Origin: Nocardia farcinica
GTDB taxonomy: Bacteria; Actinomycetota; Actinomycetes; Mycobacteriales; Mycobacteriaceae
Direction of reading: 5' to 3'
Length of the DNA: 64,000 nt
NCBI RefSeq assembly: GCF_001182745.1
Contig: NZ_LN868938.1
Span: forward strand, 2,418,001-2,482,000
Both the position numbers and the translations under genes were made by a program. Below, in pieces: positions 44,601 to 52,206 of this stretch. Below the pieces are notes generated by a model. The model saw only the letters and a list, made by a program, of their open reading frames with translations, ran no database searches and was not told the origin of the DNA. Within the stretch, counting starts at the first letter, position 1; every line of letters begins with the position of its first letter.

Positions 44601-46527
44601 AGGCGGCAGCCTGCCGAGAATCGGAGAACATCAACAGCTTGCGGCCTCCGCCCACGCGATCGCCCGCCTCGCCCTCGGCGGCGGGCAGATGCTGGTACAA
44701 GGCTGTGGCGATAACGGCGGGGGCGGCGTTGACGTCGGTGTGCAGGCGGCGAACCACCTGGCGGGCGAGAGCACCGCACTCGGTACAGGTGCTCATGACC
44801 CGACGGGCCGACCGGTGCTCACGCACCGTCAGCGTGGGCCCGCCCGGGCAACGCAGCGTGCAGGCAGAGCCAAGGATGCCGCATCCGGTGCACAAGGTCT
44901 GCCGACCCGTCTCGGCCGGGTTCGCACCGTCCTCGGCCAGCGTCGCCTCGTCCTCGTCGACGACCGCCCCTGCGCCGGTGTCCGTCAGCACCAGCCAGCG
45001 AACCGCGGCGTCCTTCTTCGCGGGCCGGAAGTACGCGGCGCCGTCCTCCACGATTCGTTCTCCCGCCAGATGCACTGCTCCGCACCGTTGACAGGTGCCG
45101 AATTCGAATACCGCTCGGCCTGTCACCGGATCGATTTCGTGCCTGCTGAGAAACACCCGCGGACCGGAATCGGCGAAGCTGACGAACGCGCCCTCGGTGG
45201 CCCGGACGAACAGGTGATACCGCGCCGACAGCACCGGGTTGCCGCGTGTGTCGACCACCCTGGAACCGAGCGCGACCAGAGCCTCCAGCTTGCGCTGGGC
45301 CGCGTCGTCGTCGGGCCACAGTTTGTCGGCCAGGGTGCCCACGTCGGTTGGTCCGGCGTGCGCGTGCCGCTTCAGGTCGGCGATCCTCCGCTCGGCGTGC
45401 AGGGCATCGGCCACGTCACCGGAGGGTGCGTGTTCGCCGATGTCGGTGAGGTCGGCATCCGGTCCGGCGAGCCGGAGCAGGTCCGTGTCGGCGATGGTCC
45501 AGGTGGGCTCGTCCCGGCGCCGCATTCGGGTGGCGGTCACCAGATCCTGTCTGTCCGGGTCTTCCGGGACGAATTCGAACTCGGCGTCGAAGAGTTTGCG
45601 GGCGAAGTCGGTCGCCTCGATGCCCTGGCTCGCCTCGGAACGGCCGGAGAGCGATGCCGAGGTCGCGATGCACTGCAGCGGACGGTCGGGTGCGACGCGG
45701 TCGCGGAGTCGTCGCAGCAGCAGGGCGACCTCGCTGCCCTGCGCACCGTCGTAGACATGCGCCTCGTCCAAAACGACGAATCTCCAGGTATCGCTGTACT
45801 CGCCATCGAACAACTCGAGATCGCGCGGGCGCAGCAACAGGTATTCGAGCATTGCGTAGTTGGTCAGCAGGATGTGCGGCGGCGCCGCCCACATCTCCTC
45901 CCTGCTCAGCAATTCGTTCGGTAGTCTGTCCACGCCCGGGTGCATCTGCGCGAAGGCCGATTCCGCGTCGGCTCGCCGCTCCTTGGTCTCCCCGGTGTAG
46001 CGCCCGAAGGTGATATCCGGGGTCGCGGCGAGCAGTTCTCGCAGGCGCTTCAACTGATCGTTGGCCAGAGCGTTCATCGGGTACAGCAGCAGTGCCCGCA
46101 CACCGGGACCCAGGGTTCCCCCCGCCTTCTCGGCCACCAGTGCGTCGAGGATCGGGAGCAGGAAGCTCTCGGTCTTGCCCGAGCCGGTCCCGGTGCTCAC
46201 CACCAGGTTCCGCCCGGCCGCCACCTTCCGGATGGCGGTTTCCTGATGCCGGTAGAGCGGACGGTCCAGTGCCATCGTCGCGCCGAACTCCGCGAACCCC
46301 GGGTGCAGAACGCCCTCTGCGATCAGGTCGCGCAGCGCGGCGCCGGGCTCGTAGGGGGGTGTGAGTTCCAGCAACGGGCCCTTGGTGAGCAGCGGCGTGT
46401 CGTCTACTTCCCGGTCGAACGCCTCGGCCAGTTCGGGTTCACGCGGGGCGATCAGGGTCTTGAGGTACCGCTTGTAGCTTGCTTCGATCGCGGCGCTTGC
46501 CGCGAGCGGGTCCAATCGGTCGGTCAC
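41608..46527 (-). CDS. Giant DEAD/DEAH SF2 helicase with DUF1998/MZB C-terminus (DruE/DrmA-like)
   Basis: A 1639-aa helicase. Walker A STGTGSGKTES is near residue 112, the DEAH box LDEAHVYDG near 252, motif III SAS, and motif VI QRAGRAGRR near 1002. Several zinc-binding cysteine clusters lie between (CQRCG, CTGCG, CTECG, CRECKHLECG), and the C-terminus has the DUF1998 signature CECGPETSCYGCLRSYRN near 1510. Large DUF1998 helicases are hallmarks of Druantia (DruE) and also occur in DISARM (DrmA) and YprA/MrfA. GTG 46527 overlaps the stop of the upstream 1117-aa gene (GTGA), so the two are coupled. Likely unwinds foreign DNA. Confidence 0.85.
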   Translation of the reverse strand: MTDRLDPLAASAAIEASYKRYLKTLIAPREPELAEAFDREVDDTPLLTKGPLLELTPPYEPGAALRDLIAEGVLHPGFAEFGATMALDRPLYRHQETAIRKVAAGRNLVVSTGTGSGKTESFLLPILDALVAEKAGGTLGPGVRALLLYPMNALANDQLKRLRELLAATPDITFGRYTGETKERRADAESAFAQMHPGVDRLPNELLSREEMWAAPPHILLTNYAMLEYLLLRPRDLELFDGEYSDTWRFVVLDEAHVYDGAQGSEVALLLRRLRDRVAPDRPLQCIATSASLSGRSEASQGIEATDFARKLFDAEFEFVPEDPDRQDLVTATRMRRRDEPTWTIADTDLLRLAGPDADLTDIGEHAPSGDVADALHAERRIADLKRHAHAGPTDVGTLADKLWPDDDAAQRKLEALVALGSRVVDTRGNPVLSARYHLFVRATEGAFVSFADSGPRVFLSRHEIDPVTGRAVFEFGTCQRCGAVHLAGERIVEDGAAYFRPAKKDAAVRWLVLTDTGAGAVVDEDEATLAEDGANPAETGRQTLCTGCGILGSACTLRCPGGPTLTVREHRSARRVMSTCTECGALARQVVRRLHTDVNAAPAVIATALYQHLPAAEGEAGDRVGGGRKLLMFSDSRQAAAFAAPYLSSTYGSVLTRRYITEALHDPRNAGEPLSVEDLAAEVRMVADRAQHFDEDATRSSKLRQVNPWVMAELMTMDQRQSLEGLGLLSVSLLRTRKTPLPSGLVRLGFSEDELWGLLAELVKTVRLQGALTLLPDVDITDPLFEPRNARIRLRSADSDHRKRIISWRPGGKPGTTNNRFLLVRKALAAIGSQAPADKVLDACWDFLEKAGYFEAEHDKSAGVVYQLSHERLRLRPGRASDWYRCTICRRLTIHDIRGVCPHGSCTGRLVPYPVPDTGADTNHYRMLYRTLAKVPLSAQEHTAQWEAMEAAAVQRRFVTGEVNVLSCSTTFELGVDVGELQAVMLRNMPPKTANYVQRAGRAGRRAAAAALVVTYAKRSSHDLSKFQDPSAMIAGVMRIPWIPIDNPRIGRRHAHSIALAAYFRDRYDTDRSEWRHAGEFFESGESGESAAAAVRRFLTPVPERVRRSLRAVLPPTTAAEIGVDDDRWVDTLCASLSLAEQEIVTDITMFDSLIEEAVSQRRFELSARLQKTLRTIRQRQLLGYLANKNVLPKYGFPVDTVELRTAHCDTDLGAKLELARDLGQAIFDYAPGNQVVAGGKVWTSRGLHKLPKRELVELRYRVCRECKHLECGHDLDPAALCPNCDQQFGQIRKCVFPEFGFVADRRPHDVRSEVPQRNWSGATYVQSIGESSDVFPWQSAGGVEVRARAGTRARMMVIGEGAGAGFLLCPWCGWADPHVAGAGASKHDHPVTGAPCTGQPSVVSLAHQYETDVAEFTFSDFDYDRESESKWLSVLYALLEGASEALEISRDDIDGTLAWSADGARSIVLFDTVPAGAGAAKQIAAELDKVLKYAADRVARCECGPETSCYGCLRSYRNERFHPQLSRAGALEVFEQLDLAGRAEPLQPTWSPNAVHASDTVRDLLAELLRHGVPEPEVDTEIGRYYWPVDIVWPEAKVVVVSGEDDDRDTGLAADGFHVVALEATNAAELGELLSAR

Positions 46528-49500
46528 GTCGGTTCTCCGATCAGATCGGGCTCGAGGTCGTATGCCGCCAGGGCGTCGGCGATCAACAGGTCGGTGCACA
46601 CCATCGCCGGACACAGCTGCGCCAGCCGCGCCCAGTCCGCGCGCAGTGCGGGCGTCAGTGGTGCGGCCAGGCGACGACGGGCCGCGAACCGGGCCACGAC
46701 GGCCAGCAGCAACGACTGCATCGACATCAACATCCACGGCAGTTCGCTGGTGTCCACCCCGTCCAGCGCCTCGTTGCGGGCGACGATCTGGTCGTAGGCG
46801 AACCGCGACACCCGGCGCACGGCTGCGAGCAACGGGTGTGATCCGGTGGTCAACCGCGACCGTGCCACATCGTCCTGCCAGACCAGTCGTTGCTCGAAGG
46901 CCTCGAACATCGCAGACGCGCGGGTGTCGGTGTCGAGCAGCGCAGCGGGGACGATGTCGCACGCGGCCTTCAACTCCTGGACGCGGTGCGGGTCGAACCG
47001 GTGCAACCGCACCGCCGAGATGTCGAAGATGCCCTCCCGCGGATCACCGATCTTGCCGGCCAGCAACTGGGGAAGGCGCTCACCTCCCGCTTCGCGCAAC
47101 CGGCCGACCACCTCGCGATAGGCGGCCGAACTCGGGTCGGACGCGATCATGGGAAGGTCGGCGATGTCGAGCAGGCAGCCGATCCAAGGGTCGGCCGGCA
47201 CCACGGTGCGGATGAGCGAGGCGAATTCCCGCTCGGCGAGCCCGGAGCCGATGAGCAACGCGGGAAAGCGCGCCGGCGGAATCGTGGTGTAGGACAGCGC
47301 CTCCAAGGCGGAACGCGGGTCGCACGTCAGCACCTCGTACAGCGCGGCACATATCGGTTGATCCGCGCCGAGCGCGGCAAGCGCGGCCCACACCTCCGGC
47401 AGCGCGTCGCCGCCGGCCGGCGCAGGGCCGTACCCGGCGAGGAAACGGGACAGCGCCGTCCGGGTGGAGTCCGGGTCGGAGAACCAACCGTCCTGCTCGA
47501 CGTGCAGGGCATCGTCACCGGGCCGCTCCGGCACGATCGTCACCGACCAGGGATCATCGACGAACACCTGCACGGTGAGCGGACCGGCAGCGATCATGTC
47601 CTGCGGCAGGGAGGCCCGGGCATCGACGAGCGTCAGCTGCTCGGGCTCGCGCCAGGGCGCGGTGTCGGCCCAGACCAGTGCGGCCAGATCGGCGCCGGAC
47701 ACTCCGTCGAACACCAGGATGCCGCCTTCCACCCGAGCACCCGTGCACAGCACCGGCGGCCGGATCCTGGCCAGCGTGACCCGGTGTGTCCGGCCGTCGG
47801 CCGTGTCGATCCGGGCTACCAACACCGCGACACCGAGCGCACGGGCAGTGTCGAGAAAGGTACGCGTGGACAGTTGGAAAACGTTGTCCGGCAGCACCTT
47901 CGGCACTTCTGCCTGCCGAATCCGGCCGGTGCGGTCGAGGAGCGCCACGTCGACTTCCACCTCCCCGGGCACTCGCACCGCGACCGTGGCGTGCTCGGCG
48001 AGCTGGTCGACCGACAGCGTGGCCGCGGCCGTACGCCACTGCGCCACACCGCCCACCCCGTCGACACGCAGCTCGACGTGCGGAGGACGAACGAGCAAGC
48101 GTTCGCTGTGCTCGCCGGACCGCACCCGGATCTCCGCATCGCGGACCGTGGCCGCGAATTCGAGCCGGGCGGTGTCCGTGGCCAAGGGCGAGCGGCAGGC
48201 GATGACGCAGGAGGTGGGCGCGAGACCGTCGCCCTCGGGTAGCCGGAACTCGCCGTCGTAACGCACCGCCAGTCCCTCGGCCAGGAATACCGAATGCCGC
48301 AGATCCGATCCGAGCGGGCCGCTGACCACGACGTCGAACAACCCCAGCAACCCCACGGGTACACCGTCGAACGGGTCCAGTTCGGTTGCCTCGGCACTCG
48401 ACTCCCAGTCCTGCTCGGTCAGCCAGTCGACGGTGCCCGCGCGGCGGGTACGCACCCGCCACAGGCTGGGCGCACTCGTCGGCGGCAACGCGACGGCCGG
48501 CCGTTCGGGGTACACCGACAGGCCGTTGCGGGTGGTCACCCCCTCGAGGGGGGCCGCAGGTTCGAACCGGGCGGCGGCACTGGCTCGCACCTGCCGCACC
48601 GGTCCCAGATGTTGCCGACGGCGCCAGCGGATCCCGGTCGTCTCGCTCAGGTCGTATGTTCGCGCCCGCCAGTCCGGCCAGCCGATCGGTGACACTTCGT
48701 CGACGGCGTCCAGCGGCACGTCGCTGTGCACATCGATCAGCGCCGCATCGTGCGGACACACCGCGATGACGACGTCGCGCGGCAACGCCAGATGCCGCGA
48801 CAAGGCGCGCCCGGAACCGTCGAACAGCAGCAGCGGGTCGTCCTTGTCCACCAGCGGGATCCGGATCATGCCGGCCACGGATTCGTGTTCCAGAACGATC
48901 TGACGGACCGGGCGCGGAACCGGAACCGGCGTCGGTGGCTGCGTCCGTTCCTCGGCACTACCCCATGCGCGTTCGGCGTACACGGTGTGCGGCGCCCCGT
49001 CGAACCGCACGCGCCACGGGCTGTCGGGCGCGGTCCCGGGGTACGGCACCTCCACGACGATCTGCTGGTCGAGCGGCGAATAGGCCACACCCGGTTGCCT
49101 GGTGCGCGCGACCGCACTCGGTTCCCGGGGTCCGGACCCCAACGGCCGTTCCTGCAGACGATCGATCAGCGCGTCCAGCAACAGGTTCGGCAACCCGGTG
49201 GTCGCCGTGTCGAGATCGAGGTCGTTGGCGGCTTCCGGGTGTTCGGCGAAGTACTCGGCGAACTCGATGATCCGGTCCACGATGTCGACGGCGACCTCGC
49301 CGCCGAACCGGAGGAAATTGCGCACCGGCACATCGAGCGGATTGAGCCGGTAGGCCATACCCGGCGCGGTCAGCCATTCGAACACCGCGGCACCGGTTGC
49401 CTCCCGACCGGCCGCGATGTGCTGGTCGATCACGTCGACCAGGTCGTCCAGGCAATGTACCGGGATGCCGGCGTGGACTGCCATCACCTGTACGTATTGA

Positions 49501-49877
49501 TGCCCGAGTTCCGGGAACTCACGCAGCCGGAATTTGGCGAGCAATTCGCGCAGGGCATCGCGCAGCACCGACTCGAAGTCCGGGTCGCGCGGAAGGCCGA
49601 GTTCTTCCCAGAAGCTGTCCCAGTAACGGTTTCGGTCGTAGTACAGGCCGGCGTGTCCGATCAACGTGGTCAGCGTCAATGCCGGGAACTTCGTCACGAT
49701 CCACTCCGGTCCCCGCGCGCGGTGATACCGGCGGATCATCTGGGCGTACAGATCGGTGCTGCGGGCGATCTCGTCGGCGTCGAGATTCAGCTCGACGAAA
49801 AGCGACACCCGGCGCAATTCCTCGGCGCGCGCGAACTCCACATCACGCGCCTGCTGGACCAAGAACGACTCCGCCAT
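46524..49877 (-). CDS. 1117-aa hypothetical partner of the DUF1998 helicase (DruH-like position)
   Basis: A large soluble protein without recognised catalytic motifs. The N-terminal ~330 residues are helical (ESFLVQQARDVEFARAEELR; ELLAKFRLREFPELGHQYVQ); the middle is rich in beta strands and short Val/Asp repeats (IVVEVPYPGTAPDSPWRVRF, IVLEHESVAGMIRIPL); the C-terminal ~250 residues are helical. ATG 49877 has AGGAGGGGG 8 nt upstream. Translational coupling with the DUF1998 helicase recalls the druH-druE pair of Druantia type III, but homology to DruH is untested. Function unknown; probably a subunit that guides or regulates the helicase. Confidence 0.7.
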   Translation of the reverse strand: MAESFLVQQARDVEFARAEELRRVSLFVELNLDADEIARSTDLYAQMIRRYHRARGPEWIVTKFPALTLTTLIGHAGLYYDRNRYWDSFWEELGLPRDPDFESVLRDALRELLAKFRLREFPELGHQYVQVMAVHAGIPVHCLDDLVDVIDQHIAAGREATGAAVFEWLTAPGMAYRLNPLDVPVRNFLRFGGEVAVDIVDRIIEFAEYFAEHPEAANDLDLDTATTGLPNLLLDALIDRLQERPLGSGPREPSAVARTRQPGVAYSPLDQQIVVEVPYPGTAPDSPWRVRFDGAPHTVYAERAWGSAEERTQPPTPVPVPRPVRQIVLEHESVAGMIRIPLVDKDDPLLLFDGSGRALSRHLALPRDVVIAVCPHDAALIDVHSDVPLDAVDEVSPIGWPDWRARTYDLSETTGIRWRRRQHLGPVRQVRASAAARFEPAAPLEGVTTRNGLSVYPERPAVALPPTSAPSLWRVRTRRAGTVDWLTEQDWESSAEATELDPFDGVPVGLLGLFDVVVSGPLGSDLRHSVFLAEGLAVRYDGEFRLPEGDGLAPTSCVIACRSPLATDTARLEFAATVRDAEIRVRSGEHSERLLVRPPHVELRVDGVGGVAQWRTAAATLSVDQLAEHATVAVRVPGEVEVDVALLDRTGRIRQAEVPKVLPDNVFQLSTRTFLDTARALGVAVLVARIDTADGRTHRVTLARIRPPVLCTGARVEGGILVFDGVSGADLAALVWADTAPWREPEQLTLVDARASLPQDMIAAGPLTVQVFVDDPWSVTIVPERPGDDALHVEQDGWFSDPDSTRTALSRFLAGYGPAPAGGDALPEVWAALAALGADQPICAALYEVLTCDPRSALEALSYTTIPPARFPALLIGSGLAEREFASLIRTVVPADPWIGCLLDIADLPMIASDPSSAAYREVVGRLREAGGERLPQLLAGKIGDPREGIFDISAVRLHRFDPHRVQELKAACDIVPAALLDTDTRASAMFEAFEQRLVWQDDVARSRLTTGSHPLLAAVRRVSRFAYDQIVARNEALDGVDTSELPWMLMSMQSLLLAVVARFAARRRLAAPLTPALRADWARLAQLCPAMVCTDLLIADALAAYDLEPDLIGEPT

Positions 49878-50133
49878 CGCACGGACCCCCTCCTCACCTC
49901 TCACCGCACCGAGCCGGACGCCGCGAACTCGCCGGATGCCTGAACATCTTCCCATCAGGAAGAACCCGCGACCACCGGACCGTCCGCTGTCCTGTCTGTC
50001 GTCCGGCGGATCCCACACGCTACTGCGCGGTTTGCGGGTCCGTGCCGGTTCGGGAACCGAACCGGACATAATTCGTGTATCACGCCGATCACGGTCGGCG
50101 ACCGAGCAGGTCGTGGTGCACGGGAGGTACGCA

Positions 50134-52179
50134 GTGCAGGAGTCGTTGGTACATCGAATCCGCGAACTGCTCCGCGCCGAAGGCCGCTTGACGGCGCGGG
50201 AGCTGACCGAGACCATCGATGATCCGACGGTCACCCGAACGGTTGTCAACCGCCTCCTCCATGCCCGCCAAGATGTCTTCGGCAAGTCCGACGACACCCC
50301 ACCGCTCTGGTCGCTGCGCGGGTCCGGCGGCGGTGGCGCATCCTCGCCCCCGGCGGGGACCATCTCGGCGCGTCAGAGCACCTCGCGCGGACCCGCCGCC
50401 GCCCCGGGGAAACGGAAGCCGGGCCCCGGCTCCCGGGGCTGGCAGGAACAAGCACTCGCCGCTTGGCGGGGACTCGGTCACCGAGCTATCGTCGAGGCGG
50501 TCGAAGGGGCGGGCAAGACCTCCCTGGGCATCGCCGCCGCCGCGGAAGCCACCCGAGCCGGGCGTCAGGTGGTGGTGCTGGTCCGGGACAGCGAGGACCA
50601 GCACCGCTGGATCGAGGCGCTGCGCGGCGCACTGCCCGACCGCAGCATCGCAGGGTCCGCTCCGCACCCGCTGCCCGCGCACGGTGACGTCACCGTAGTC
50701 ACTGCCCGCGGCGCCATCCAGGACCGGATGATCGACAGGCAGGCCGACCACCCTCCGACGGTACTGATCGTCGACGACGTCCACGATTACAGCGCGGGCG
50801 CGTACGCCAAGGCTCTGCTGCCCGCCTTCCAGTGGCGACTCGCGCTCACCTGCGGCGCGGAACGCGGTGACGGCCTGATGGAGTCGGTCGTCCGGCCGTA
50901 TTTCGGCGAGATCGTCGCCGGCTGCGATTACCTGCACGCTGTCCAGCACGGCCTGCTCCCCCGCATACGGCTGGCCCAGGTGCCGGTGCGGCTGACCGCG
51001 AGCGAAGAGCGGATCCTGCATACCGCCGAAGACCGGGCCGAACAGGCACTGGACACACTCGTCGGCACCTATGGCGCGCCCGACACTCGCTCAGCCGCCG
51101 AGGGATTCGCGCGAGCCCAGCTGGATGCGCGAGGGCCTGCCGCGGTCTTCGCACGACGCTACCTCGATGCGCTCGGTAAACGCAGTGAACTGCTCGCCGG
51201 ATGCCAGGAGAAGCTGGCCTTGCTGCGCAACCTTCCGGTCCCCGCGTTGACTCGCACCCAAACGATCTTCTTCACCGACCGGCCCGCCACCGCCACCCGT
51301 CTCGTCCAGCTCCTGGGGCAGAGCGACCTGGAGATCGCCCGCGTCGGCGAGGATCTCGCCGCCATCACTCGCGACGAGGTCCACCGGCGGCTCCGCGAGC
51401 GCAGCCTGCACGCCGTCGTCGAGCACCGCGGACTGGATCCGGCGCTGACGGTGCCGTACGTCGGCATGGGTGTGTTCGTCTCCCCCGACCTCACCGAGCG
51501 GCAGTTGGCGCACCGGCTCGGCCGGGTGATCCACCCCGATGCCCCGCAGGCGCCGGTGGTACTGCTGGCTTTCGTCGAAGGTTCCTCCGAAGACCCCAAA
51601 CATGTCGGGGCCCACCTTCGTAGGCTGAGACAGATCGCCGAGGAGGAGATCACGACCGACATCGCCGGGCTGCCCGGCCTGCTCGACCGGTGGCTTGCCC
51701 ACCCCGGGCCGAACCGGCACCCCGGTGCGGTCCACCCGACACCCGCACCGGGGGCGCCGAACCCCGGTCCCGCCGCTTCCGAACCGAAAGCCGAGGCCGT
51801 GATGACAGAACTCAGCGACCAGCTCCTCGCCCAGGGTGGGATCGCTACCGCCGACGAACTCGGCGATCTCCTGGGGCTCACCGACCCCCGGGAGATGGCC
51901 GCCGCCGTCACCGCGGCCGCCGGGGCGGGCCTGCTCGACTTCCGTCCGGTCGAGGACGGCACCGAGGAACTGGTGTTGCTGGCGGCCGACGTCGGCGGCA
52001 GCGCGGATCAGCGCGGTGCCGCGCTGGAGCGGATCACGCGGTGGGCAGCGCGCTCGGCGGACCCGATCGAGGAATTCCCTGGGCTCGTCCGCGCGGTGGC
52101 TCCGCTGCGGGTGCCGCGCCACCGGCTCGTCGGCATCGCGGCGTTCCTGCGCGGCACCACCCCCGCCGGTCTGCTCTGA
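50134..52179 (+). CDS. SF2-like ATPase with N-terminal winged helix and degenerate helicase motifs
   Basis: A 681-aa protein. Residues ~1-65 look like a winged-helix DNA-binding domain (IRELLRAEGRLTARELTETI). Walker A EGAGKTSLGI is near residue 125; Walker B is VLIVDDVHDY, with DDVH in place of DEAH; the motif VI region is QLAHRLGRVIHPD, lacking the usual QxxGRxxR second arginine. The C-terminal ~170 residues contain another helical unit (LAQGGIATADELGDLLGLTD). GTG 50134 has GGGAGG at 7 nt. It is divergent from the 1117-aa gene and convergent with the giant SF1 helicase, 27 bp away. ATP hydrolysis is plausible, helicase action uncertain. Confidence 0.75.
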   Translation: MQESLVHRIRELLRAEGRLTARELTETIDDPTVTRTVVNRLLHARQDVFGKSDDTPPLWSLRGSGGGGASSPPAGTISARQSTSRGPAAAPGKRKPGPGSRGWQEQALAAWRGLGHRAIVEAVEGAGKTSLGIAAAAEATRAGRQVVVLVRDSEDQHRWIEALRGALPDRSIAGSAPHPLPAHGDVTVVTARGAIQDRMIDRQADHPPTVLIVDDVHDYSAGAYAKALLPAFQWRLALTCGAERGDGLMESVVRPYFGEIVAGCDYLHAVQHGLLPRIRLAQVPVRLTASEERILHTAEDRAEQALDTLVGTYGAPDTRSAAEGFARAQLDARGPAAVFARRYLDALGKRSELLAGCQEKLALLRNLPVPALTRTQTIFFTDRPATATRLVQLLGQSDLEIARVGEDLAAITRDEVHRRLRERSLHAVVEHRGLDPALTVPYVGMGVFVSPDLTERQLAHRLGRVIHPDAPQAPVVLLAFVEGSSEDPKHVGAHLRRLRQIAEEEITTDIAGLPGLLDRWLAHPGPNRHPGAVHPTPAPGAPNPGPAASEPKAEAVMTELSDQLLAQGGIATADELGDLLGLTDPREMAAAVTAAAGAGLLDFRPVEDGTEELVLLAADVGGSADQRGAALERITRWAARSADPIEEFPGLVRAVAPLRVPRHRLVGIAAFLRGTTPAGLL

Positions 52180-52206
52180 CAGTTCGCGACAGGGCCTGTC
52201 GGCAAA

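Noticed and set aside
52186..52200. Palindrome CGACAGG-G-CCTGTCG between the two convergent helicase genes as terminator
   Set aside because: The one-base centre cannot form a normal hairpin loop and there is no T run; evidence too weak for a feature.
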